Assembly (NCBI RefSeq): GCF_030160395.1
Contig: NZ_BSOG01000001.1
Span: forward strand, 1,144,117-1,208,116
DNA: 64,000 bases
Direction: 5' to 3'
From: Chitinimonas prasina
GTDB lineage: Bacteria; Pseudomonadota; Gammaproteobacteria; Burkholderiales; Chitinimonadaceae
The position numbers were made by a program, and so were the translations under genes. Shown here in pieces: positions 1 to 8,773 of this stretch. The notes beneath the pieces were generated by a model. It saw nothing but the letters and a program-made list of their open reading frames with translations. It searched no databases and was not told the DNA's origin. How positions within the stretch are numbered: the first letter of the stretch is position 1; each line of letters begins with the position of its first letter.

Positions 1-2
1 TC

Positions 3-53
3 GACGCCAAGGCCGCCGTGTCTGGCCTGTCGCTCTACGCCTACGCCCGTTGA
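3..53 (+). CDS. 3' end of a truncated upstream gene, function unknown
   Basis: An open frame enters from the left edge and ends with TGA at 51-53. Its last residues read DAKAAVSGLSLYAYAR. This is too little to identify a family. It is called a gene end because the codons are GC-rich at third positions like the neighbours and the next gene on this strand starts 27 bp later. It could be chance. Confidence 0.4.
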   Translation, partial: DAKAAVSGLSLYAYAR

Positions 54-80
54 TATCGCGCCGTATCCAAGGAATAACAG

Positions 81-1967
81 ATGAAGAAACCGCAACTGGC
101 CCTGTTGGCCACCGCCATCGCGATGATGGGCAGCACTGTCTGGGCCGATGTCGGCACCACCCCTGAGCTGGACACCCCGCGCCGCATCGAAACCGCAACC
201 GCCAAGATCCGTGGCACCGACCAGAACATGACCTATATGGTCATCGATGGCCGCGCCATGCTGGGCGACATCATGCTGGGCATGCACAAGGATGTGCAGA
301 CCAACGGCATCAACCTGCCCAAGCTGGACCTGCCCAAGGCAGCTGGCGACAAGCTGGATTCCGGCCGCGTCGTGGCTAAGGACAACCATTACAAGTCCGC
401 CACCAGCTGGACCAACAACACCATGCCGTACACGTTCGATCCCTCGCTGAGCAAGGCGAAGCGGGATGCGATTGCCGTCGGCATGAAGCTGATCAGCGAC
501 AACACCAATATCCGCTTCGTTCCGCGCACCAGCGAGACCAACTACGTCAAGTTCGTGTCTGACGGCGGCTGCTGGTCCTATGTCGGCATGATAGGCAAGG
601 AACAACCCATCTCCATCGGTGATGGCTGTGAGCGTAGCGGTACCGTCGCCCACGAAATCATGCACGCCCTGGGCTGGATGCACGAACAGATGCGTCCTGA
701 CCGCGACAACTACGTGCGTGTCGTGGAAGAAAACATCCAGGACGGCATGGCCAGCCAGTTCACCAAGCTGCGCGCCGACCAGGTCAACCCGGCTGGTGGC
801 TACGATATCGACTCGGTGATGCACTACCCGAACTGGGCCTTTTCCAAGAACGGCAAGCCCACCATCGTGCCGCTGGACCCCAAGGTCGACCCCAGCCGCA
901 TGGGCCAGCGTAACCAGTTGAGCGCGGCCGATATCACCGCCATCAACAAGTTCTACCCGGCCGTGAACGGCAATGTGCCACTGACCATGACCACCAGCAC
1001 CAGCTCGGTCAGCTTCATGCAGGACAAGAGCGGCCAGTTCAGCCTGACCCTGGCCGGCAGCGATGCCGACCTGAAGTCGCTGCGCTTTGATATCCGCAGC
1101 GACAACAGCGCCGTGGTCGCCCCGGCAGGTGTGGTGGTGCAGGCCGGTACCGGTACACAGCGCACCGTGACCATCACCCCGGTAGCCAAGGCCTCGGGCG
1201 TGGCCACCATCACCCTGCGTGCCATTGCGGCCTCGGGCAAGGAAGTCACGGCCAGCGTCAAAGTCACGGTCGCCAAGGACACCACCGGCGGCGGTGGCGG
1301 CGGTACCAGCACGGCCAAGCCGTATGACCGCGCAGCCAAGTACACCACCGGCAACCAGGTGAGCTTCGGCGGCAAGACCTACAGCATGACCGTGATGATC
1401 GACGGCAAGGTCTCCACCACCTACTGGATCTGGGGCAGCTACTGCGAACCCGTCCGTTGCAGCCCGCAGACCCCGTTCGTCTACAGCAACTGGCTGAAGG
1501 TGTACTGGACTGAAGTCGGCGGCGGTGATGGCGGCGGCACCACGCCCAAGCCTGCCTGCGAAACCGTACTGGACGTCAACCGCCAGTACCAGATCACCAG
1601 CAGCAGCCAGCGCAAGTCGCTGGTACCGGCCGGTGACGTGCAGAACGCCCCGATGATGCTGTGGCCCGATGCCGGCCAGCAGCGCTGGAAGCTCACCCGC
1701 AACGCCGAGGGTTACTACGTGATCGCCAGCGCCGCCACCGGCCTGGCCCTGGATGTAGCCAACGGCGCCACCCTGGCAGGTAGCGAAGTGATCGTCTGGC
1801 CGGTGCACGGCGGTGCCAACCAGCAGTTCTGCCCCCGTGCCAGCGGTAGCGGCTACCAGCTGGTGTCGCGCGGTGCCAACCTGCCGCTGGCTGCTGCCAG
1901 CGAGAACGATGGCGCTGCAGTGAAGCTGTCCAGCGGCGCAGCCACCTGGTTGCTGTCGCCACTGTAA
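81..1967 (+). CDS. secreted astacin-family (M12A) metalloprotease with carbohydrate-binding modules
   Basis: 628 residues. A Sec signal peptide (charged MKK start, hydrophobic core, cleavage probably after WA near residue 22) implies export. The catalytic domain carries the astacin zinc signature HEIMHALGWMHE at residues 191-202 (His191, His195, His201, general base Glu192) and a Met-turn SVMHY near 245-249. A propeptide lies between the signal and the domain, whose mature start is probably near TMPYTFD. An Ig-like region follows (about 305-400), then a Gly-rich linker, a small Trp/Tyr-rich module resembling CBM5/12 chitin-binding domains (about 413-477), a second Gly-rich linker, and a ricin-type beta-trefoil (about 492-628). 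Family knowledge predicts an extracellular endopeptidase; the lectin modules suggest glycoprotein or chitin-associated targets (inference). The T2SS-like operon 0.9 kb downstream is a plausible exporter. An SD (AAGGAA) precedes the ATG. Confidence 0.9.
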   Translation: MKKPQLALLATAIAMMGSTVWADVGTTPELDTPRRIETATAKIRGTDQNMTYMVIDGRAMLGDIMLGMHKDVQTNGINLPKLDLPKAAGDKLDSGRVVAKDNHYKSATSWTNNTMPYTFDPSLSKAKRDAIAVGMKLISDNTNIRFVPRTSETNYVKFVSDGGCWSYVGMIGKEQPISIGDGCERSGTVAHEIMHALGWMHEQMRPDRDNYVRVVEENIQDGMASQFTKLRADQVNPAGGYDIDSVMHYPNWAFSKNGKPTIVPLDPKVDPSRMGQRNQLSAADITAINKFYPAVNGNVPLTMTTSTSSVSFMQDKSGQFSLTLAGSDADLKSLRFDIRSDNSAVVAPAGVVVQAGTGTQRTVTITPVAKASGVATITLRAIAASGKEVTASVKVTVAKDTTGGGGGGTSTAKPYDRAAKYTTGNQVSFGGKTYSMTVMIDGKVSTTYWIWGSYCEPVRCSPQTPFVYSNWLKVYWTEVGGGDGGGTTPKPACETVLDVNRQYQITSSSQRKSLVPAGDVQNAPMMLWPDAGQQRWKLTRNAEGYYVIASAATGLALDVANGATLAGSEVIVWPVHGGANQQFCPRASGSGYQLVSRGANLPLAAASENDGAAVKLSSGAATWLLSPL

Positions 1968-1978
1968 GGTGCAAGTGG

Positions 1979-2036
1979 GCGCGCTGCCTTGCAGCGCGCC
2001 TGCCGCAAGCCGGTGCAGCCCTGCCTGATGGCAGGG
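1979..2036 (+). terminator. two hairpins after the astacin gene
   Basis: Twelve bases after the stop lies a perfect 9-bp stem (GCGCGCTGC, loop CTT, 1979-1999), followed by a second 7-bp stem with loop TGAT (2019-2036). Neither has a run of T, so they may protect the 3' end or assist termination rather than act as classical intrinsic terminators. Confidence 0.4.
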
Positions 2037-2112
2037 CAACAAGACCGGCGCCGGCCCCGCTACCCTATACTGTCCGACGGGCAGCACCCCCTATTTCCCC
2101 TGGGAGTATCCT

Positions 2113-2136
2113 GGGCCGCCGTGGCGGCCCTTTTTT
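2113..2136 (+). terminator. intrinsic terminator, or attenuator ahead of the lipoprotein gene
   Basis: GGGCCGCC / GGCGGCCC stem directly followed by six T (2131-2136). It lies 146 bp after the astacin stop and 95 bp before the lipoprotein gene, so it could end the astacin transcript or attenuate a promoter upstream. Confidence 0.75.
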
Positions 2137-2153
2137 ACCCCCAAACAGGGCGC

Positions 2154-2210
2154 TTCCGGAAACCTCGGTTTCCCCGCCGTGGTCTGACCACAGAACTGCG
2201 GTTTCCGGAA
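2154..2210. repeat. inverted repeat upstream of the lipoprotein gene
   Basis: TTCCGGAAACC (2154-2164) and GGTTTCCGGAA (2200-2210) are exact reverse complements separated by 35 bp. Each arm contains the self-palindrome TTCCGGAA. The pair ends 20 bp before the ATG at 2231, a position suited to an operator or a leader hairpin. No known regulator consensus was recognised. Confidence 0.45.
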
Positions 2211-2230
2211 ATGCTCACAAGGAGCGCAAC

Positions 2231-2749
2231 ATGTCTCACGCACTGCATCTGCTCATGGCCGGTAGCCTGCTGTTGGCTGCCGGTTGCCAACAGCCCATGG
2301 CAGCCACCACCCCGCTGCTGATACAAAGCAACAGCAGCAGCTGGCAATGCCCCGCCAACCAGCGCTGCGATGGCACGCCGGACTACCGGGCGCTGCTGGT
2401 CAATGTCGGCAAGCAGGAGGTCTACCTGTCATTCGGCCCTGAGCTGAAAGCGCCCTACACCCCGGCACAGCTGGCCCAGCATTTCCGCTTTGGTGATATT
2501 TACCATCCCACCGCCCAGGGCATGATTGCCATACACCTGGAAAACAGCGAGCGTGGTGAAGGCCGTATCGAGTTCCTCACCGCTGCCGATGGCCGCCTCA
2601 AGGCCCAAGTCACGGCCCAGCGCTATCGTCTACAGAACCAGGGCAAACCAGGCCCAGACTGCCGTACCGACGATATCAAGGGCTATTGCCTGGAAGAGAA
2701 GCGCATTGAGGCGCCGCTGACCCTGCAACTGGATCTGGCCCTGCCCTGA
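2231..2749 (+). CDS. putative lipoprotein, unknown function
   Basis: 172 residues. The N-terminus has a hydrophobic stretch ending in a lipobox LAAGC (Cys near residue 19), predicting a lipid-anchored envelope protein. The start is supported by AAGGAG eight bases upstream. The mature part has four more cysteines (two in a CPANQRC segment, two near the C-terminus), which could form disulfides in the periplasm. No family was recognised. It stands alone between two terminator-like or repeat elements and the T2SS-like operon, and shows no sign of being co-transcribed with that operon. Confidence 0.7.
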   Translation: MSHALHLLMAGSLLLAAGCQQPMAATTPLLIQSNSSSWQCPANQRCDGTPDYRALLVNVGKQEVYLSFGPELKAPYTPAQLAQHFRFGDIYHPTAQGMIAIHLENSERGEGRIEFLTAADGRLKAQVTAQRYRLQNQGKPGPDCRTDDIKGYCLEEKRIEAPLTLQLDLALP

Positions 2750-2906
2750 TGCCAGCTGTAGCACCCTGCCGTCTGTCGTGTAGATGCGTTGCCAAGCCAT
2801 CGGTTGGGTAAGGATTACCACAGTCGAATGCAATGTTAGTATTTGCTTAATGCGCAACGCATACACGGATGGCATAATCTCTTATTAATCATAGGTTTTT
2901 GCTGCC

Positions 2907-3323
2907 ATGCCTCTTTTTCGCTCAAGCCGGGGCTTTACCCTGCTCGAACTGCTGATCGCCCTCGTCATCATCGGCCTGCTGGTCGGCGTGGTCGGTCCCA
3001 ATCTGTTCAAGAACCTGGGCAAGTCCGAGATCACCACGGCCCGCTCGCAGATAGACGCCATCAGCAAGGCGGTAGAGGCCTACCGGCTTGATAACGGGCA
3101 CTTCCCCCGCAACGAGCAAGGCCTGGCCGCGCTGACCCAGCCCCCTTCGGGCGTCAGCACCTGGCGCGGCCCCTACCTGAAGAAAGCCGCCCCGCCCGAC
3201 CCCTGGGGCAATGCCTACCAGTACCGGATACCCGGCAGCAACGGCCGCGAGTTCGAAGTACTATCATTAGGCCGTGATGGTCGCCCTGGTGGCGCCGCCG
3301 AAGACGCGGATCTGAGCAATTGA
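2907..3323 (+). CDS. gspG: T2SS major pseudopilin GspG
   Basis: 138 residues. A short basic leader ends in the prepilin peptidase site G/FTLLELL, with Glu at +5 and a 20-residue hydrophobic helix. The C-terminal half shows the GspG signature PPDPWGNAYQYRIPG and the acidic loop DGRPGGAAEDADLSN, which binds calcium in GspG. After leader removal it should assemble into the periplasmic pseudopilus that pushes substrates through the secretin. It is the first gene of the operon (gspF starts 1 bp after its stop); that it is the major subunit is inferred from family similarity. Upstream AT-rich DNA (2833-2880) probably holds the promoter but no clean -35/-10 pair was assigned. Confidence 0.93.
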   Translation: MPLFRSSRGFTLLELLIALVIIGLLVGVVGPNLFKNLGKSEITTARSQIDAISKAVEAYRLDNGHFPRNEQGLAALTQPPSGVSTWRGPYLKKAAPPDPWGNAYQYRIPGSNGREFEVLSLGRDGRPGGAAEDADLSN

Positions 3324-3324
3324 A

Positions 3325-4518
3325 ATGAGCCGGTCGTACCTGGTCAGCGCGCTCGATAGCGAGCGGCGCGTCGTCAGCCTTCGCCTTGAAGCGGCCTCGG
3401 ATACCGAGGCCAGGGCGCAGCTGAGTGCGCGCGGGCTAACGCCGCTGACCCTGCGTCCGGCCGGCTTTGGCGCCTCGAAAGGCGCCGCCAAGATCAAGTT
3501 CGACCTGCTGCTGTTTGCCCAGGAGCTGGCCGCCCTCTTGTCTGCCGGCCTAGGGCTGAGCGAAGCCATCGCCACCCTCGCCGAAAAAGAAACCCGCCCC
3601 GGCACCCAGCAGATACTGGTTGAGGTGCGCGATGCCCTGCACCAGGGCCAATCGCTGTCGGCCGCCCTGGCCGCCAAGCCTGCCCTGTTCCCCGAACTGC
3701 TGGTGGCCAGCGTGCGTGCCAGCGAGACCACGGGCGACCTGGATCGTGCGCTGGGCCGCTATATCGCCTACCAGCAGCAGATAGACGCGCTGCGCAAGCG
3801 CCTGATCAGTGCCGCCACCTACCCCGCCATGCTGCTGTTCGCCGGCGGTGGCGTGTGTCTGTTCCTGGTTGGCTACCTGGTGCCCAAGTTCTCCCAAATC
3901 TACGACGGCATGCAGGGTGAGCTGCCGCTGATGTCGCGCCTGCTGCTGGGCTTTGGCGGCTTCCTGGCCGAGCACCGTGCCATGGCGGCTGGCGTGCTGT
4001 TTGCCACCATCGCCGGCAGCGTGGCCCTGCTGATGCAACCGGCCAGCCGCGCCAAGCTGGCCGATCTGGCCTGGCGCAGCCCTGGCCTGGGCGCCCGCCT
4101 GCGGCTGTTCCAACTGGCTCGCTTCTACCGCGCCACCGGCATGCTGCTGCAGGGCGGCATACCGCTGGTGACCGCCTTCGAGCGGGTAACCGATCTGCTC
4201 CACCCGGCCCTGCGGCCGCCGCTGCGCCAGGCCATACAGGCTTTGCGCCAGGGCCAGCCGCTGGCCGAGACGCTGTCACGCGCCGGCCTCACCACAGCCA
4301 TCGCCCTGCGGCTCTTGCAGGTGGGTGAGCGCACCGGCCAGCTGGGCGAGATGCTGGAGCGTACCGCCGCCTTCCATGATGAAGAGCTGAGCCGCTTTGT
4401 CGATACCGCCGCCAAGCTGGTGGAACCCATACTGATGCTGCTGATGGGCGGCTTTATCGGCATGATCGTGCTGCTGATGTACCTGCCCATCTTCGACCTG
4501 GCGGGAGGCATGCAGTAA
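3325..4518 (+). CDS. gspF: T2SS inner-membrane platform protein GspF
   Basis: 397 residues, close to the usual ~400 for GspF/PilC. An N-terminal cytoplasmic region is followed by two repeated GspF domains, each ending in membrane helices (first at roughly 165-190, last at roughly 365-390). The motif ELAALLSAGLGLSEAI and its second copy (ATGMLLQGGIPLVTAF) are typical. It forms the membrane base on which the ATPase acts. Its stop overlaps the start of gspE by one base (TAATG), indicating tight coupling. Confidence 0.93.
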   Translation: MSRSYLVSALDSERRVVSLRLEAASDTEARAQLSARGLTPLTLRPAGFGASKGAAKIKFDLLLFAQELAALLSAGLGLSEAIATLAEKETRPGTQQILVEVRDALHQGQSLSAALAAKPALFPELLVASVRASETTGDLDRALGRYIAYQQQIDALRKRLISAATYPAMLLFAGGGVCLFLVGYLVPKFSQIYDGMQGELPLMSRLLLGFGGFLAEHRAMAAGVLFATIAGSVALLMQPASRAKLADLAWRSPGLGARLRLFQLARFYRATGMLLQGGIPLVTAFERVTDLLHPALRPPLRQAIQALRQGQPLAETLSRAGLTTAIALRLLQVGERTGQLGEMLERTAAFHDEELSRFVDTAAKLVEPILMLLMGGFIGMIVLLMYLPIFDLAGGMQ

Positions 4519-6200
4519 TGGCCACGCCTAACACCCTGGAACGCAAGCTCAGCGCCGAACAACTGGCCCGCGCCCGCGTGGAGGCCGAGACCGGTGGCCT
4601 GCACCTGCTGACGGCCCTGGCCGCGCAATCGCAGTCCAGCAAGGAGGCCGTGCTGGCCGCCTTGTCGTCGACCTTGCGGATTCCGCTGGTGCCCACCCAG
4701 AAGCTGGCCGACCTCAGCCCCGATTTCACCCGCCTGCCCTTCAGCGAAGCCTCGGCCCGGCTATGCCTGCCCATCAAGCACAAGGACCGCACCATCGCCA
4801 TCGTGGCCGACCCGCTGCAGGCCGGCCTGCTGCACTGGCTGGAACACAAGCTCGATGGCGCCTACCAGTTGGCCCTGTGCGATGACGAAGCCCTGCGCGA
4901 GCGCCTGGGTGCCCTGGAGGAAGGCCGCCGCGCCATCGATGGCCTGCTGCCGCAAACCGAGGGCAAGAAGCGGGGCGAGGTGGTGGAAGTCATCACCCTG
5001 GCCACCATCGCCGAGGAATCCAGTGCCGCCGTCAGGCTGGTCAACTCCACCCTCTACGATGCGCTCAAGAGCGGCGCCAGCGACATCCATATCGAGAGCG
5101 AGCCTGACGGGCTGTGCGTCAAATACCGTATAGACGGTGTGCTGCACGCCGCCAGCCGGGTCAATGGCCAGGAGCTGGCCGAACAGGCCATCTCGCGTAT
5201 CAAGATCATCAGCGAACTCGACATCGCCGAGCGCCGGGTACCCCAGGATGGCCGTTTCAAGGCCTTTATCCTGGAGCGGGAAGTGGATTTCCGCGTCTCC
5301 ATCATGCCCAGCATGCACGGTGAGGACGCGGTCTTGCGGGTGCTGGACAAGCAGGCCGTCACTCAGCAGATCAATGGCCTCAGCCTGGCCAGCCTGGGGC
5401 TGGACGCCGCCACCTGCAGCACCATACTGAGCCTGGCCCGCGAGCCCTACGGCATGCTGCTGGTCACCGGCCCGACCGGCTCGGGCAAGACCACCACCCT
5501 GTATGCCGCGCTGGCCGAGGTGAACAGCAGCGAGGAAAAGCTCATCACCATCGAAGACCCGGTGGAATACCAGCTGCCCGGCGTGCTGCAGATACCGGTG
5601 AACGAGAAGAAGGGCCTGACCTTCGCCCGTGGCCTGCGCTCCATCCTGCGGCACGATCCCGACCGCATCATGGTGGGCGAAATACGCGACCCGGAGACTG
5701 CCCAGATCGCCGTGCAGGCGGCGCTGACCGGCCACCTGGTACTCTCCACCGTGCACGCCAACAGCGTGTTCGACGTGATCAGCCGCTTCCTGCACATGGA
5801 AGTAGACCCCTACAGCCTGGTTTCCGCCCTCAACGGCGTGCTGGGCCAACGCCTGGTGCGGCGCATCTGCAGCCACTGCAGCGTGCCCTATCGGCCGCCA
5901 TCGGACCTGCTGATCGCCTCCGGCATCCAGGCATCCTGGCTGCCCCGCTTCCAGTTCCGTATCGGCCGTGGCTGCCCGGCGTGCCGTCAGTCCGGCTATC
6001 AGGGCCGGATTGCCATTGCCGAAGTGCTGCAACTGAACGACACCCTGCGCGAGCTGATATTGAGCCGCGCCCCCATGAGCGAGATCAAGGCCGCCGCCCG
6101 CAAGGCCGGCAGCCGGCCCTTGCGTCAGATCGCCCTGGCCGCCGTGGCCCAGGGCGCGACCACTTTGCAGGAAATCAACCGTGTTACCTTCGTTCGCTGA
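4518..6200 (+). CDS. gspE: T2SS assembly ATPase GspE
   Basis: 560 residues, the usual size for GspE/PilB. N-terminal GspE-N domain, then the ATPase core with Walker A GPTGSGKTTT (about 318-327), Asp box (ITIEDPVEYQ), Walker B (IMVGEIRD) and His box. A zinc-binding tetracysteine follows (CSHC near 451 and CPAC near 486-489), a GspE/PilB trait absent from retraction ATPases. It powers pseudopilus assembly from the cytoplasm. Its end overlaps the next gene by 20 bp. Confidence 0.94.
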   Translation: MATPNTLERKLSAEQLARARVEAETGGLHLLTALAAQSQSSKEAVLAALSSTLRIPLVPTQKLADLSPDFTRLPFSEASARLCLPIKHKDRTIAIVADPLQAGLLHWLEHKLDGAYQLALCDDEALRERLGALEEGRRAIDGLLPQTEGKKRGEVVEVITLATIAEESSAAVRLVNSTLYDALKSGASDIHIESEPDGLCVKYRIDGVLHAASRVNGQELAEQAISRIKIISELDIAERRVPQDGRFKAFILEREVDFRVSIMPSMHGEDAVLRVLDKQAVTQQINGLSLASLGLDAATCSTILSLAREPYGMLLVTGPTGSGKTTTLYAALAEVNSSEEKLITIEDPVEYQLPGVLQIPVNEKKGLTFARGLRSILRHDPDRIMVGEIRDPETAQIAVQAALTGHLVLSTVHANSVFDVISRFLHMEVDPYSLVSALNGVLGQRLVRRICSHCSVPYRPPSDLLIASGIQASWLPRFQFRIGRGCPACRQSGYQGRIAIAEVLQLNDTLRELILSRAPMSEIKAAARKAGSRPLRQIALAAVAQGATTLQEINRVTFVR

Positions 6201-6981
6201 ACTGCGCCCCGATAGGGTGGTGCTGTTCCTCGGCGCCGATTCCCTGCTTGCCGTCGAGCAACATGGCTGGCAACGCCGTCGCGCAGCCGAGCTGCGCCTG
6301 CCCCTGCGGCTGCAGGACGGCCTGCCGCAGCTTGACCTGCTGGCCCAGTGGCTGGGCGAACGCCGTGCCCGCCGGCTGGAAGTCCGGCTGTCCAGCGCCT
6401 GGGTGCGCTTCGCCATCCTGCCCTGGCAGAATGCCCTGAGCGACGAAACCGTCGCGCAGGCCATGGCCCAGGCCCTGTTTGCCGAGCAGTACGGCGCTGC
6501 CAGTGCCGGCTGGGAAATCACCCTGTCGCCGTTCAAGCCCGGCAGCGCCCGGGTTGCCAGTGCACTGGATGGCCGCTGGCTGGCCGCCCTGCGCGAACTG
6601 GCACAGCAGCAACGCTACCGGCTGGTTTCCATGCAGCCGGTGCTGGTCTCGCTGTTCAACCGGCTGGCCGACAAGCTGCCCCAGGATGCCCTGCTGGCCG
6701 TGGTGGAACCACGCCGGCTGGCGCTGCTGCAACTGCAGCGGGGCCAGTGGGCCAGTCTTTACAACCGGGTACTGCCCGAGCCCTGGGAGCGCCGCCTGCC
6801 TAGCCTGATTACCCAGGCCAGCGCCACCCTGGACGCGCTCAACAGCCCCGTCTACATTGCTGCCCCGCTGTTCCAGCGGCCGGACCTGGGCAGGCTGTCC
6901 GCCACCTGGCTGCGGCTGCCGGCACAACGCGGCTATGATCCGCGCAGGGACCCCGAATGGGCCCTGTGCACAGGTGTTTGA
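6181..6981 (+). CDS. PilM/GspL-like cytoplasmic assembly protein
   Basis: 266 residues from a GTG codon inside the 3' end of gspE. The sequence is divergent; position between the ATPase and a PilN-like membrane protein, and the pattern of an actin-like fold (VVLFLGADSLLAVE at the N-terminus, LLAVVEPRRLALLQL in the second half) suggest the cytoplasmic GspL/PilM component that links the ATPase to the membrane. No membrane segment is seen, so the fused GspL arrangement is here split into PilM-like and PilN-like proteins. The assignment rests mainly on gene order. Confidence 0.6.
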   Translation: MLPSFAELRPDRVVLFLGADSLLAVEQHGWQRRRAAELRLPLRLQDGLPQLDLLAQWLGERRARRLEVRLSSAWVRFAILPWQNALSDETVAQAMAQALFAEQYGAASAGWEITLSPFKPGSARVASALDGRWLAALRELAQQQRYRLVSMQPVLVSLFNRLADKLPQDALLAVVEPRRLALLQLQRGQWASLYNRVLPEPWERRLPSLITQASATLDALNSPVYIAAPLFQRPDLGRLSATWLRLPAQRGYDPRRDPEWALCTGV

Positions 6982-7506
6982 ATGGGACGCATGCAATTGG
7001 ATTTCGTGGCGACGCGTCGCCATTTCAGTGTTTTCGGTCTGCTGCTGCTCACCGCGGGCTTGGCCTGCCTGCTGCTGGCCAGCTGGCGCATGAGCCAGAC
7101 CCAGCAGGTGCAACAGCAGCTGGAAGGCCAGCTATGGCAGTTGCAGGCCCCACCCGCCAGCCCCGAAACCGATACCGAGGCCACGGCCCTGGTTGCGGCC
7201 GACCGCCTGGCCCGGCAGTTCCGCCGACCCTGGACCATGCTGTTCCAGCGGCTGGAGCAGATCAATGTCCCAGGCGTACGCCTGGGCCAGATCTTGCCGC
7301 AGGCTGGCGACAAGGCCTCGGTGCAATTGGGCGGTGAAGCCAGCGATGCCGAATCACTGTATGAATACCTGCGTGCGCTGCGCCGCCAGGGCGGGGTAAC
7401 CGACGTCTACCTGCTGCAACAGCACTGGGATGCCGAGAGCGAGGCGCTGCGCTTTGTGGTGCAGGCCCGCTGGGACGCCGGCCAGGAATCGGTGGGGGCA
7501 CCATGA
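6982..7506 (+). CDS. PilN-like inner-membrane assembly protein
   Basis: 174 residues, ATG immediately after the preceding stop. One membrane helix (about 15-36) near the N-terminus, a coiled-coil stretch rich in Gln/Leu, then a small alpha/beta periplasmic domain. This is the layout of PilN and of the C-terminal half of GspL. Within the operon it is followed by a PilO-like protein with a 4-bp overlap, matching the PilM-N-O-P order of type IV pilus systems. Confidence 0.6.
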   Translation: MGRMQLDFVATRRHFSVFGLLLLTAGLACLLLASWRMSQTQQVQQQLEGQLWQLQAPPASPETDTEATALVAADRLARQFRRPWTMLFQRLEQINVPGVRLGQILPQAGDKASVQLGGEASDAESLYEYLRALRRQGGVTDVYLLQQHWDAESEALRFVVQARWDAGQESVGAP

Positions 7507-8222
7507 TGGTCTGGCCACGTTATATCTGGATGCTGCTGGGTACCTCGGGCCGCCTGGGCGTGTGGTTGCTGCTGGGTGCCGCCGTATTCTGGCTGGTACA
7601 GGTGCAGCCTGCCGCCACCCAGCTGACCGAGACCCAGGCCAAGCTGCGCCAAGCGCAGCAGACGCAGACACTGACCGCGCCGGCCAAGCCTCGCCGCATC
7701 AATGACTTCTATGCCCGCTTCCCACCGCTGGAGCAGCTACCCGACCAACTGGCGGCGCTGGACGTGGCCGCCGAGGCAGCGGACCTGGCTATCAATGAAT
7801 CGTACTACCAGCTGCAGACCGTCAACGGCCTGGCGCTACGGCGCTACCAGGTGAACCTGCCGCTGGATGGCGATTACCCGTCGCTGCGGCTGTTCCTCAA
7901 CCGCGCGCTGGGCGATGCGCCCAATGCGGTGCTCGATGAAGTCCGCTTCGAGCGCGACCCCAAGAGTGATGTGGTCACGGCCCAGCTCAAGCTCAGCTAC
8001 TACTATCGCGAAGCCACACCGACAGGCCTGGATGTGCCGCTGCCAGCCAGCCTACCCGCCGTGGCCGGCACCGCAACACCTGCCGCAGTGCCGAAGCCGA
8101 CGCCGGCCCCAACTACGGCACCTGCACCGGCAGCAACACCTGCAGCACCCGCCGCATCGGTACCGGCAGCGGCCACACCGCCCGCCGCACCCATGCCACC
8201 CCCTGCGGGAGCCCGGCCATGA
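7503..8222 (+). CDS. PilO/GspM-like assembly protein with Ala/Pro-rich tail
   Basis: 239 residues. N-terminal cytoplasmic stub, one membrane helix (about 17-36), coiled coil, then a ferredoxin-like periplasmic domain (YQLQTVNGLALRRYQVNLPLDGDYPSLRLFLNRAL is divided by the typical PilO beta-strand and helix pattern). The last ~55 residues are a low-complexity Ala/Pro/Thr tail (from about residue 182), probably a flexible periplasmic tether. It overlaps the PilN-like gene and the next gene by 4 bp each. Confidence 0.6.
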   Translation: MMVWPRYIWMLLGTSGRLGVWLLLGAAVFWLVQVQPAATQLTETQAKLRQAQQTQTLTAPAKPRRINDFYARFPPLEQLPDQLAALDVAAEAADLAINESYYQLQTVNGLALRRYQVNLPLDGDYPSLRLFLNRALGDAPNAVLDEVRFERDPKSDVVTAQLKLSYYYREATPTGLDVPLPASLPAVAGTATPAAVPKPTPAPTTAPAPAATPAAPAASVPAAATPPAAPMPPPAGARP

Positions 8223-8773
8223 GCCTGAACCGCAAGCAGGCCATGGGGCTGGCCCTGGTGGTCGTGGTCGGCCTGTCCGTCTGGTCTACCCGGATGGGCG
8301 GCGATGAAGACGACCTGACGCCGGCAGGGCCGACCGTCAGCATCAGCGACCCGAATGTCGCTTCGTCCACCCCAGTGCTGCCGCCAGACGCCACTACGGC
8401 GCCGGCCAATGGCGAAAGCTGGCAGAGCGCCATGCAGCGCGACACCGGTTCGCTGCAAGGTGTGGTGGCCGATCCCTTTGGCTCCAGCAAGCCCAAGGCC
8501 ACGCCCCCGGCCGAAGCCGCCGTGACCGAACCGGCCGCTGTCGTCGCCCCCCCGCCGCCACCGCCGCCCCTGGCACCGCCCTATCGCTACCTGGGCAAGC
8601 TGGAGAAAGGCGGCAAGTTGGATATCTATCTCGATAATCAGGGCAGCCCCCTGATAGCCCGCCCTGGCGATACCTTGCCCGGTGGCTGGCGGCTGAACAG
8701 CCTGACGGCCGGCCAGCTTGTTTTCACCCATCTCGCCACCAGCGAACAACACACCGTGGGCCTTACGCCATGA
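8219..8773 (+). CDS. PilP/GspC-like periplasmic connector
   Basis: 184 residues. Signal-anchor helix (about 8-24), a Pro-rich spacer with a run of eight prolines near residue 115, and a small C-terminal beta domain (PYRYLGKLEKGGKLDIYLDN to the end) like the HR domain shared by PilP and GspC. In those families this domain contacts the N0 domain of the secretin, and the secretin gene follows with a 4-bp overlap. No PDZ or coiled-coil GspC C-terminus is present, so it is closer to PilP. Confidence 0.65.
   Translation: MSLNRKQAMGLALVVVVGLSVWSTRMGGDEDDLTPAGPTVSISDPNVASSTPVLPPDATTAPANGESWQSAMQRDTGSLQGVVADPFGSSKPKATPPAEAAVTEPAAVVAPPPPPPPLAPPYRYLGKLEKGGKLDIYLDNQGSPLIARPGDTLPGGWRLNSLTAGQLVFTHLATSEQHTVGLTP

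Noticed and set aside
4761-6536. 591-codon minus-strand frame opposite gspE
   Set aside because: Low-complexity composition and no motif; gspE on the plus strand has all ATPase motifs.
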